From: Streptomyces sp. B21-083
GTDB lineage: Bacteria > Actinomycetota > Actinomycetes > Streptomycetales > Streptomycetaceae
NCBI RefSeq assembly: GCF_036898825.1
Contig: NZ_JARUND010000002.1
Location: 682,001 to 746,000 of the forward strand
Direction of reading: 5' to 3'
DNA: 64,000 nucleotides
The notes beneath the pieces are model-generated. The model was not told where the DNA came from. It did not search any database and was given only the letters and a program-made list of their open reading frames with translations. Below are positions 9,401-15,977 of the stretch, piece by piece (position 1 is the first letter of the stretch; every line of letters begins with the position of its first letter). The translations under genes were made by a program, and so were the position numbers.

Positions 9401-10291
9401 CTTGCCGCCGTAGTCCCGCACGTTCGCGGTGACGAGAAGCTCGGCCGCCTTGTAGTCGTCGCTCAGCGGGGTGTCGAGGCGGAAGTCGCGCAGGCGCACG
9501 GCGGGCGTCGAGTACAGGTACACCGAGCGGAAGATGCCGCTCAGCCGGATCATGTCCTGGTCCTCCATCCAGTCGCCGTCGGAGTAGCGGTAGACCTCCA
9601 CGGCTATCTGGTTGGTGCCCGGCTTCAGGTGCTTGGTGATGTCGTACTCGGAGGGGTCGTACGAGTCCTCGTGGTAGCCGACCAGCGTGCCGTTGATCCA
9701 CACGTAGTGGGCCGACTTGACGCCCTCGAAGTGGAGGAACGTCCGCCGTCCCGACCAGTCGCGCGGAAGCGTGAAGGTGCGGCGGTACTGGCCCACGGGG
9801 TTGTGGACGGTCGGCGCGGCCGGCGGCTGCACATCCTCGCCCCGGCCGTTGGCGCCCCACCAGGGGTAGTCGCTGTTGATGTAGATCGGGCTGTCGTACC
9901 CGTGCAACTGCCAGGCGGAGGGGACCGGGATGGTGTCCCAGGCGCTGTCGTCGACGTCGGTGCGGTAGAAGTCGGTGGCCCGGTCGTCGGGGCGGTCGAC
10001 GTAGGCGAACTTCCAGGTGCCGTCGAGGCTCTGGCGGTACGGGGAGCGGGTGCGGTCGGCGGCGAGGGCCTGGGCGACGGTCGCGTACGGCATCAGCGTG
10101 GTGTGCGCGGGTTCGGTGCCGACGCGGAAGATGTCGATGTGGCCGTTCCACTCGGGGGTGACGTCCGACGCGTCCGCAGCGGCAGCCCGGTGGGCGGCGG
10201 CCGGTCCGGACAGGGCGAGCGCGCCGAGGACGGCGGCTCCTCCCTCCAGCAGACGGCGGCGGCTGACGGCGAACTCGTGGGGGTGCGGCAT
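6416..10291 (-). CDS. Exported GH2 beta-galactosidase with inserted LamG domain
   Basis: A 1291-aa secreted glycosidase. A twin-arginine signal (SRRRLLEGGAAVLGALALSG) lies at residues about 10-35. The GH2 sugar-binding jelly roll follows (about 85-250), then an Ig-like domain and the TIM barrel (NRHEMHPVHGSALTRADM near 410). The predicted acid/base is Glu506 in SLGNEAGGG and the nucleophile Glu570 in MIEYSHGMGN. A concanavalin-like LamG module (about 635-795) interrupts the barrel region between GGWIWDFVDQAL and YGGDWGDNPNDG. The C-terminus is the large beta-galactosidase small-chain/DUF4981 region. The ATG at 10291 is chosen because it starts the Tat signal; 36 upstream codons are also open. 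It hydrolyses beta-galactosides outside the cell; the LamG part probably binds polymer. Confidence 0.9.
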   Translation of the reverse strand: MPHPHEFAVSRRRLLEGGAAVLGALALSGPAAAHRAAAADASDVTPEWNGHIDIFRVGTEPAHTTLMPYATVAQALAADRTRSPYRQSLDGTWKFAYVDRPDDRATDFYRTDVDDSAWDTIPVPSAWQLHGYDSPIYINSDYPWWGANGRGEDVQPPAAPTVHNPVGQYRRTFTLPRDWSGRRTFLHFEGVKSAHYVWINGTLVGYHEDSYDPSEYDITKHLKPGTNQIAVEVYRYSDGDWMEDQDMIRLSGIFRSVYLYSTPAVRLRDFRLDTPLSDDYKAAELLVTANVRDYGGKGAGGYSVETQLYDADGHPVWSRPLQQTVALAAGEEKSVQAAKTVPAPRLWSAEHPNLYTAVLRLRDPAGKVIETLSHRVGLREFALKDGLMRINGKPVSFRGTNRHEMHPVHGSALTRADMVQDIGIIKRLNINTVRTSHYPNNPQWLELADEYGLYLVDETNLETHGVRGEYPGNHSEWTTACVARAQNMVHRDKNHASVVIWSLGNEAGGGSTFNAMYDWIHSYDTTRVIQYEGDDRPGMSDIRSEMYDSPARVEQRAKDTNDTRPYVMIEYSHGMGNSNGNFKKYWDLVRRYPVLQGGWIWDFVDQALSWPTPTRKLLTEAGPAALHGEIIAPAGTFTRDQGVSGGTVFARDERLDLTGSLTLEAWITPHFLGYHQPIIAKGDTQYALKQSDRGLEFFIYGGGQWISAYWSLPADWTGKEHHVAGVFDATAGTLTLHVDGVARATRTTTQRPSNNTASLALATDIDNPTREFSGTIRRARVYARALSAAELASDSRGPGDDGVRFWFDAATVGLTEKRPRDKTFYAYGGDWGDNPNDGAFAGDGIITADRRLTGKSAEVKRIYQAVQITSGATPGAVTLTNEYLFTNLREFDGRWELVADGQVVRRGKLTRAQLDVAPLSAKDITVPFDLPDDPAPGAEYFLQLSFTTRQSTKWAKAGFEVARQQLALDAGSPAVTPRPLTGVPALRHEDGDASVTVKGKNFSVTIDKSTGAITSYRAGSAQLITSGPTPNFWRAPTDNDRGNGQHTRNQTWRDAGARRAVTGVSVRALRDRAVEIKVAGTLPTTPASTYTTTYTVFGNGEIKVDNTLHPGASSLPYIPEVGNLLLLPGRLDRLHYYGRGPEENHWDRNNSTDVGLYSGTVDGQWSGYLRPQENGNKTDVRWIALTDRKGAGLLVCAEPLLEVNASHFTPEDLSVGARHDYQLTPRDEIVLRLSHRQMGVGGDNSWGAHTHDEYKLFANRDYSYSYRLRPLTDVDEAMAASRRPTAGESAG

Positions 10292-10351
10292 GACCGTGGC
10301 CTTCCTCGGTACGACAGGGCGCTGTTCGGACTGAGGGTGCGTCAGATCGTG

Positions 10352-10369
10352 TTCGTTACTGTTGACAAT
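10352..10369 (-). promoter_or_regulatory. Putative ROK operator upstream of GH2 gene
   Basis: Plus-strand bases 10352-10369 match 15 of 18 positions of a motif that also overlaps the ROK gene promoter at 59392-59409 (shared form TTCnTTnCTGTTGwCAAT). Its core TTGwCAA is palindromic. It sits 61 bp before the GH2 start in the same orientation relative to the gene as the ROK copy. This suggests the ROK repressor also controls the GH2 enzyme; the link is inferred from sequence only. Confidence 0.5.
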
Positions 10370-10554
10370 CGACCCGGAATCCGGCAGCGCTGTGGTCATC
10401 GGTGACGGCTCAACTCACCGGGGCGGTGCAGGAGTTGATATTGGGTCAGCACACAACTGCTGGTGACAGTGGGAGCTGCCGAGCCAGGCTCACCCTAGGA
10501 CTTACAACACAGCCGAAGCAATATTTTTGTCGGACTCTGTTTGATCCTGATGGC

Positions 10555-10815
10555 TCACTCGACGAGCGGTGCCTGCGCCCCCGCCTCCAAACCGGCGGGG
10601 GCGACCTCCCGCAGATGCCGGCGCAGGGCCGGGTATCCGCCGAAGCCGAGAGCGACCTCGAACCGTGTCACGGACGGCTGGCTGACGCCTGCCGGCTGGT
10701 CCGGCTGCACGCTCGCCAGGAAGGGCACGTCCGCCGCCCGCCGTACCGGACAGTGCGCTGTACGGCGTCGGGTCGGGGTGAGCCCGCGCCCCTCGAAGAG
10801 CTGGTGCAGCCGTAC
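10555..10815 (-). pseudogene. RpiR/MurR regulator remnant (N-terminal HTH)
   Basis: Eighty-six codons on the minus strand read as the HTH domain of an RpiR/MurR-type regulator. Telling parts are LHQLFEGRGLTPT, AADVPFLASV, AGVSQPSVTRFEVALGFGGY and PALRRHLREV. It stops at 10555 before any SIS sugar-phosphate-binding domain, and there is no start codon or ribosome site at the 5' end. Intact members are about 280-300 aa. It sits in the 780-bp stretch 10292-11072 between the GH2 and amidohydrolase genes, which otherwise holds only promoter DNA and another gene scrap. Confidence 0.7.
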
Positions 10816-10833
10816 GGAGGAGCCGCTCCCCTC

Positions 10834-10912
10834 GACCCTCCTTGTCGTTGACGAGCTTCTTCATCATCTCCAGCAGATCCTCGGTGGTGAGCTTCGCCGA
10901 GAGGGCGTGGAC
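10834..10912 (-). pseudogene. Fragment of betaine/choline-type ABC solute-binding protein
   Basis: A 26-codon stretch on the minus strand reads VHALSAKLTTEDLLEMMKKL then VNDKEG. This closely resembles the C-terminal helix of OpuBC/OsmF-type glycine-betaine binding proteins, where the phrase ends ...LTTxxLxxLNxxVxVDKxDP. Flanking codons do not continue the family. It lies just upstream of the RpiR remnant in a different frame. Both look like leftovers of one deletion event. The match is short, so confidence is moderate. Confidence 0.45.
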
Positions 10913-11072
10913 CCCGGTTCCCGCACCGGGCGCTCCGGGCGGCCGGGCCCCGGCTCGACGAAGACCGGCCCTGCGGGGTGGACGTGGAGGCGGTGAGTCA
11001 CGGCATCCTGGGGTCCGACGACGTCCGGCGCGCGCTGCTGGAAGAATCGTCAGCCCCGGCGGGAGGAACGTC

Positions 11073-11972
11073 ATGACCAGCGTCGACGTGCACCAGCATC
11101 TGTGGACCCCCTCGCTGGTGGCAGCCCTGCGCTCCCGCCGCGAGCCACCGTTCCTGGACGGCTGGACCTTGTATCTGCACGGTGAGCCGCCCTACGGGAT
11201 TTCGCCCGGCGATCACGACATCGCCCGCCGCGCCGAACTCGCCGCCGCCGACGGCCTCGGCCGGGTACTCGTCTCGCTGTCCGCCCCGATCGGCGTGGAG
11301 TGGCTGCCCGCCGCCGAGGCCCGGCCCCTCCTGGACGCGTATCACGAAGGATCGGCGGCACTCCCGAAACCGTTCGACGCCTGGGCCGCCGCCTGCGTAC
11401 GGGACATCGATGCCGACGCGACGGCCAAGGACCTCGACCGGGGATTCGCCGGCCTCCAGCTCCCGGCGAACGCGCTCACCGACGCGGCCGGTTACGGGCG
11501 CTGCGCCCCACTCCTCGACCTGCTCGAAGAACGCGACCTGCCGCTGTTCGTCCACCCGGGACCGGCGGCCGGCGAACCGGAGGGGCCCGGCTGGTGGCCC
11601 GCGATGGTCCCGTACGTCCAGCAGATGCACGCCGCCTGGTTCGCCTTCCGTGCCTTCGGCCGGCCCCGCCATCCCCACCTGCGCGTGTGCTTCGCCCTGC
11701 TGGCCGGACTCGCGCCGCTGCACGGGGAACGCCTCACCGCGCGGGGCGGTGGCTCGGAGCCCGCCACGGACCCGGGCGTCTTCGTCGACACCTCGTCCTA
11801 CGGTCCTCGTGCCGTCGACGCCATCGTCCGTGCCCTCGGCACGGGCGCCGTCGTCCAGGGCTCGGACCGGCCTTACGCGGAGCCGCCGCTGCACCCCGGG
11901 TTCGGCCTGGGCGGAGCGGCGGCGTACGCCTTCCGTATCGCCAATCCGAGGCGGCTGCTCACCGGGAAGTGA
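11073..11972 (+). CDS. Amidohydrolase-family (TIM-barrel) protein
   Basis: The 299-aa protein begins MTSVDVHQHLWTP, placing the first metal-binding HxH (HQH) at residues 7-9. Further family marks are FVHPGPAAGEP near 160 and the late barrel loop VVQGSDRPYAEPPLHPGFG near 270, where the Asp of GSDRPY would bind the metal or activate water. This is the amidohydrolase_2 pattern (decarboxylases and lactonases such as aminocarboxymuconate decarboxylase). The ATG follows a good GGGAGGAA site. Substrate is unknown. Local context is gene debris, so operon logic does not help. Confidence 0.8.
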   Translation: MTSVDVHQHLWTPSLVAALRSRREPPFLDGWTLYLHGEPPYGISPGDHDIARRAELAAADGLGRVLVSLSAPIGVEWLPAAEARPLLDAYHEGSAALPKPFDAWAAACVRDIDADATAKDLDRGFAGLQLPANALTDAAGYGRCAPLLDLLEERDLPLFVHPGPAAGEPEGPGWWPAMVPYVQQMHAAWFAFRAFGRPRHPHLRVCFALLAGLAPLHGERLTARGGGSEPATDPGVFVDTSSYGPRAVDAIVRALGTGAVVQGSDRPYAEPPLHPGFGLGGAAAYAFRIANPRRLLTGK

Positions 11973-12004
11973 CTGCGAAACATTTCGACATGAGAAGCGG
12001 ATGA

Positions 12005-12244
12005 TGCGAGGGGTATTGGTTCGAGGCCGCCAACATCTACCAGGTCCAGGGCAGCAACCAGTATCTGATGCTCGTCGAGACCGTCGGTTCCGACGGCGGG
12101 CGCTGGTTCCGCTCCCAGCCGCTCACCGTCCCGGCCACCAAGCTGCAGTACCTGTACCAGGGCATGAACCCCAACGCCACCGGCGACTGCAACGCCCTGC
12201 CGTGGCGCCTCGGCCTGCTCACCCAGACCACCTCGAACTGGTGA
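12005..12244 (+). pseudogene. GH62 alpha-L-arabinofuranosidase remnant
   Basis: The frame reads WFEAANIYQVQGSNQYLMLV then ETVGSDGGRWFRS, and after a jump LQYLYQGMNPNATGDCNALP then WRLGLLTQTTSNW and a stop. Both blocks are strongly reminiscent of the C-terminal third of GH62 arabinofuranosidases. The normal segment between them, which carries the aromatic wall and a GEMIR-like motif, is replaced by QPLTVPATK. There is no start: an in-frame TGA lies at 12002-12004. An internal deletion plus loss of the N-terminal two thirds explains it. It fills the gap 11973-12283 between the amidohydrolase and CoA-transferase genes. Confidence 0.75.
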
Positions 12245-12283
12245 CAGGACCCCGATCCCGATGACGAGCCGGGGTGCCGGGTT

Positions 12284-13048
12284 TTATGACCCGGTGCCCC
12301 GGCTCACCTCACGATCGCGCAGGCCGCTCGGGTCCACGACCTCGCGGATGAGCCGCAGTTCGGTCTCGTCGGGCAGGCGGGTCTCGGGGGCGTCGGTCGC
12401 GTCGAGCTCGAAGCCGGTGCCGGCGTGGACCTCGTCCGCGGTGACGCCGGGATGCAGGGAGCGCACGCGCAGCCGCCCGTCGTCCCCGTAGTCGAGGACC
12501 GCGAGGTTCGTGATGACCACGCCCAGGTCGTGGAACCTCAGCCCCTTCGCGCCACGCGCACGGTCGTTGCCCACTCCGCAGACCACGTCGACCTTCTCGA
12601 CGAAGACCTTCGGGGTGTGCCGGGCCACCCAGTAGTCGGTGCGGTGGTTGGCCGTGTTGCCCGGAGCGCCGCGCACACCGATGAGTTGCCGCGTGGGACG
12701 ACGCCAGTCTCCGATGAGGGAGATGTTCTGGTTTCCGTACCGGTCGATCTGGCTGGCGCCCATCATGCTCTGCCGGCGGCCACTGGCGACGATGTCGAAG
12801 ACCCGCCGGTACGGCACCCAGCCCTCGACCACACCCCCGTCCGCGGCGGTCCGCCCGAGGGGCGGCGGATCGCTCATGAAGTAGGCCTCGCCGTCGGTCA
12901 GCACCAGGTCCGGGCTGGTCGTCAGCCGGGCGAGGCGCGCTCCGATCGAGGGCAGCACCCCGGCCGTGTGCGCGAGCACCTCGCCGGCCCCGCGCCACGC
13001 GTCCGCGCAGGCGGCGGCACATACCTCGGCCCGGGTGATCTCCGTCAT
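12284..13048 (-). CDS. ipdB: CoA-transferase-like beta subunit, IpdB-type
   Basis: The 254-aa protein pairs with the upstream alpha subunit; their genes overlap by 4 bp (ATGA). Family marks include LPSIGARLARLTTSPDLVLT (about 33-52), MMGASQIDRYGNQNIS (about 93-108) and a conserved late block VITNLAVLDYGDDGRLRV. In actinobacterial steroid degradation, IpdAB uses a CoA-transferase fold to hydrolyse the last ring of cholesterol-derived COCHEA-CoA. The neighbours (IpdC-like flavoprotein, hydratase, paired acyl-CoA dehydrogenases, SDR) support this reading over an ordinary oxoacid CoA-transferase. Substrate in this organism is not proven. Confidence 0.75.
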   Translation of the reverse strand: MTEITRAEVCAAACADAWRGAGEVLAHTAGVLPSIGARLARLTTSPDLVLTDGEAYFMSDPPPLGRTAADGGVVEGWVPYRRVFDIVASGRRQSMMGASQIDRYGNQNISLIGDWRRPTRQLIGVRGAPGNTANHRTDYWVARHTPKVFVEKVDVVCGVGNDRARGAKGLRFHDLGVVITNLAVLDYGDDGRLRVRSLHPGVTADEVHAGTGFELDATDAPETRLPDETELRLIREVVDPSGLRDREVSRGTGS

Positions 13049-13923
13049 CGACCCTCCTCCTGGCCCGCGCGGTGAGCATGGAACTCCGCCACCGCCTCCT
13101 GGTACGCCTGTTCGTCGCCGTCGAGGAACGTCTTGCGGAACAGCTTCCAGGAGTCGGCGTCGCGCGCCGCCGACGCGTAGTGAGACTGGAAGGCCTCGTC
13201 CCGCCCGTAGTCGGGATCGCAGGAGGTGAAGTGGGCGCCGCGCGGTGCCTCGATGACCCCGTCGACGAAGAGACGGCTGATCAGCAGTGACTGCGCGGGC
13301 CCGGAGGCGAGCAGGTCCTCCGGGGCGACGATCCGCTCGGCGCTCACATAGCAACGGTCGGCCGCCATCGCGAACAGGTCGTCGAAGTACGGATCGGGGC
13401 CCAGGTACTGGGCGTTGCCCGCCCTGTCGGCGCGGTTGACGTGCACCAGGGCCACGTCGAGCCGCAGCGCCTTCATCGCGACGTACTCCTCGTCGTCGTA
13501 CGGGGAGGCGATCGTCACCAGGTCGGGGTTCATCGTGAGGACATCGGAACCGAGGCCCGCGCGGGTGGGCAGGAAGGACAGCCGGCTCGCGGCGGCCCGC
13601 AGCCCGGTGACGAACATGCCCTCGTCGTACTCGGCGGTCTCCACGTCACCCCGTTCCCGTACGGCGCGGAAGTGCGGGTCGAGGGCGATGCTGTCCAGCG
13701 AGACGAAGCCGTAGACGAGCTTGCGGACCCTGCCCGCCGCGCACAGCAGTCCCACGTCCGGGCCACCGAATGTGACGACCGTCAGATCCCGTACGTCGGC
13801 GCGCAGGAGCCCGCGCACCAGTGCCATCGGTTTGCGCCGCGATCCCCAGCCGCCGATACCGATCGTCATGCCCGACTCGACGGTGCCGGCGAAGTCCTCC
13901 AGGGACATCGACTTGTCACCCAT
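13045..13923 (-). CDS. ipdA: CoA-transferase-like alpha subunit, IpdA-type
   Basis: The 292-aa protein has the class I CoA-transferase nucleotide-like motif near the N-terminus (MTIGIGGWGSRRKPMALVRG). It also has DLTVVTFGGPDVGLLCAAG near 50 and TIASPYDDEEYVAMKALRLD near 145. The ATG at 13923 gives MGDKSMSLEDFAG; eight further upstream codons are open but lack a ribosome site. It forms a heteromer with the following beta subunit. The 147-bp gap to the divergent IpdC-like gene holds a palindrome that may be the operator for both transcripts. Confidence 0.75.
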   Translation of the reverse strand: MGDKSMSLEDFAGTVESGMTIGIGGWGSRRKPMALVRGLLRADVRDLTVVTFGGPDVGLLCAAGRVRKLVYGFVSLDSIALDPHFRAVRERGDVETAEYDEGMFVTGLRAAASRLSFLPTRAGLGSDVLTMNPDLVTIASPYDDEEYVAMKALRLDVALVHVNRADRAGNAQYLGPDPYFDDLFAMAADRCYVSAERIVAPEDLLASGPAQSLLISRLFVDGVIEAPRGAHFTSCDPDYGRDEAFQSHYASAARDADSWKLFRKTFLDGDEQAYQEAVAEFHAHRAGQEEGR

Positions 13924-13969
13924 GGACTGTTCCTCCCACGCTCTCACCCATACGGTGTCTTACCTAGCA

Positions 13970-13979
13970 AACAATTGTT
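13970..13979. promoter_or_regulatory. Palindromic operator in the divergent ipdA/ipdC promoter
   Basis: AACAATTGTT is a perfect 10-bp palindrome in the surrounding block CCTAGCAAACAATTGTTAGG. It stands midway between the two divergent operons, where one bound repressor could block both. The AACnnnnGTT spacing is the style used by TetR regulators of lipid and steroid catabolism, but no such regulator gene is in the window. Assignment is inference. Confidence 0.5.
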
Positions 13980-14070
13980 AGGTTACGTTGGCTCGACCGA
14001 CAACCCCCTCGGAAGCCGGGCCAGAGGATTCGTCCCCGCCCCGGCGAGCGGCGCGAGAAGGAGTCCCGGT

Positions 14071-15162
14071 ATGAGCGCCCCCACTGCCCCCGTCCATCCC
14101 GCCCTGCACACCGCGCTGTGCGACCTGGTCGGCGTCCGCTACCCGATCGTGCAGACCGGCATGGGGTATGTCTCCGGCCCGGAACTGACGGCTGCCACCG
14201 CCGCGGCCGGCGGGCTCGGCATCCTGGCCAGTGCGACGCTCTCCCTCGACGAGACCCGGGACGCCGTCCGTGCCGTCCGGGAGCGCACCGACGCGCCGTT
14301 CGGTGTGAACATGCGCGGCGACTCCCCCGACGTCCTGGAGCGCGGCGCCCTCCTGGTGCGCGAGGGCGTGAGAATCGCGTCCTTCGCCCTCGCGCCCCGT
14401 GAACGCGTCGTCCGCGAGCTGAAGGACTCCGGGCTCGTGGTCATCCCGTCCGTCGGTGCCCGCCGCCACGCCGAGAAGGTCCAGGCGTGGGGCGTGGACG
14501 CCGTCGTCGTCCAGGGCGGTGAGGGGGGCGGCCACACCGGGGGCGTACCCACCTCGATCCTGCTCCCGCAGGTAGTGGACGCCGTCGACATCCCGGTCAT
14601 CGCGGCCGGCGGGTTCCGCGACGGGCGGGGGCTGGTGGCCGCGCTCGCCCAGGGTGCCGTCGGCATCGCGATGGGCACCCGGTTCCTGCTGACCAGCGAC
14701 AGCACCGTGCGCGACTCGGTCAAGGCCGAGTACCTCGGGCGGGGCGTCGCCGACACCGTCGTCACCCCGGTCCTCGACGGCATCCCCCAGCGCGTACTGC
14801 GGACCGAGGCGGTGGAACGGCTGCTGAGGGAACGGGCGCCCGCGCGACTCGTCCGCTCACTGCGGCACGCCGTCGCGTTCCGGAAGGTCTCCGGCACCCC
14901 GTGGTCCGCGCTGGTCCGCGAGGGACTGGCGATGCGCCGCAGTCATGAACTGGGCTGGTCCCAGGTGGTGATGGCGGCCAACACCCCGATGATGCTGCGC
15001 GCCGCCATGGTCGACGGGCGGACGGACCTCGGGACCCTCGCCTCCGGCCAGGTGGCGGGCGTGATCGACGACCTGCCCAGCTGCGCCGAACTCGTCGAAC
15101 GCATCATCGCGGAGGCCGACGCCGTCCTCACCCGCCTGACCACCGCCGGAGCGAAACGGTGA
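14071..15162 (+). CDS. ipdC: Nitronate-monooxygenase-family flavoprotein, IpdC-like
   Basis: A 363-aa FMN-binding TIM-barrel protein. Features are YPIVQTGMGYVSGPELTAAT (about 25-44), GGLGILASATLSLDETR, VVVQGGEGGGHTGG (about 148-161) and IPVIAAGGFRDGRGLVAALA followed by GAVGIAMGTRFL. These are the phosphate- and flavin-binding loops of the 2-nitropropane dioxygenase family. In the steroid pathway the family member IpdC acts on the hydroxyindanone-CoA intermediate before IpdAB. An AAGGAG site 8 bp before the ATG supports the start. It begins a rightward operon with the hydratase, dehydrogenases and SDR. Confidence 0.78.
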   Translation: MSAPTAPVHPALHTALCDLVGVRYPIVQTGMGYVSGPELTAATAAAGGLGILASATLSLDETRDAVRAVRERTDAPFGVNMRGDSPDVLERGALLVREGVRIASFALAPRERVVRELKDSGLVVIPSVGARRHAEKVQAWGVDAVVVQGGEGGGHTGGVPTSILLPQVVDAVDIPVIAAGGFRDGRGLVAALAQGAVGIAMGTRFLLTSDSTVRDSVKAEYLGRGVADTVVTPVLDGIPQRVLRTEAVERLLRERAPARLVRSLRHAVAFRKVSGTPWSALVREGLAMRRSHELGWSQVVMAANTPMMLRAAMVDGRTDLGTLASGQVAGVIDDLPSCAELVERIIAEADAVLTRLTTAGAKR

Positions 15163-15209
15163 CCCCGGACGGCCGCCCAGCGATCCGGCCCCGCGACACA
15201 GGAGGTCCC

Positions 15210-15974
15210 ATGGGCACGGAAATCATCGAAACAGCCGTCGACGCGCATGGCATCGCCGAGGTCGTCGTCGACTGTCCGCCGGTCAACGCCCTGCCGGTGG
15301 CGGGCTGGTACCAGCTGGCGGAGACGGTCGAGCGACTTGGCCGCGACCCGGATGTGCGGGTGGTGCTGCTGCGTGCCGAGGGGCGCGGTTTCAACGCCGG
15401 TGTGGACGTCAAGGAGTTGCAGGCCGACACCGGCCACGCGGCCGTCATCGGGGTGAACCGGGGCTGCTTCGCCGCGTTCGCCGCGGTCTACGACTGTGCG
15501 GTGCCGGTCGTCACCGCGGTCCAGGGCTTCTGTCTGGGCGGCGGGATCGGGCTGGTCGGCAACTCGGACGTGATCGTCGCGGCCGACGACGCGTACTTCG
15601 GGCTGCCCGAGGTGGACCGGGGCGCGCTGGGCGCCGCGACGCATCTGTCCCGTCTCGTCCCGCAGCACCGGGCCAGGGCGATGATGTACACCTGTGCGAC
15701 CGCGACCGCCGCCGAACTGCACGCCTTCGGTTCGGTGTTGGACGTGGTCCCGGCCGTCCGGTTGCGGGGGCGGGCCCTGGAGGTCGCCGCCGAGATCGCC
15801 GGAAAGAACCCGGTGGTGATCCGCGCCGCCAAGGAAGCCTTCAACGGCATCGACCTGTGGGACGTCAAGCGCAGTTACCGCTACGAACAGGGCTTCACCT
15901 TCGAGATCAACCTCTCGGGTGTGGCCGCCGAGGTCCGCGACACCTTCGGCGGCCGTCCGGACGGGGAGCGGTGA
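15210..15974 (+). CDS. Enoyl-CoA hydratase/isomerase, EchA20-like
   Basis: The 254-aa crotonase-fold protein has the oxyanion-hole segments LRAEGRGFNAGVDVKEL (about 54-70) and FCLGGGIGLVGNSDVIVAAD (about 107-126), then YFGLPEVDRGALGAATHL. The start at 15210 follows GGAGG; an alternative overlapping the previous stop at 15159 is less likely. In steroid clusters of actinobacteria a crotonase of this size (EchA20) hydrolyses a ring of the indanone-CoA intermediate next to IpdAB and IpdC, which matches the present order. General beta-oxidation is the alternative. Confidence 0.82.
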   Translation: MGTEIIETAVDAHGIAEVVVDCPPVNALPVAGWYQLAETVERLGRDPDVRVVLLRAEGRGFNAGVDVKELQADTGHAAVIGVNRGCFAAFAAVYDCAVPVVTAVQGFCLGGGIGLVGNSDVIVAADDAYFGLPEVDRGALGAATHLSRLVPQHRARAMMYTCATATAAELHAFGSVLDVVPAVRLRGRALEVAAEIAGKNPVVIRAAKEAFNGIDLWDVKRSYRYEQGFTFEINLSGVAAEVRDTFGGRPDGER

Positions 15975-15977
15975 GCC

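Noticed and set aside
7154-10405. 1083-aa open frame on the plus strand
   Set aside because: It is the mirror of the GH2 gene, with Val/Gly/Asp-rich composition typical of the antisense frame in high-GC DNA and no domain.
10502-11074. 190-aa minus-strand ORF as a whole gene
   Set aside because: Only a 26-residue part resembles a known family; the rest is low-complexity and overlaps the RpiR remnant in another frame.
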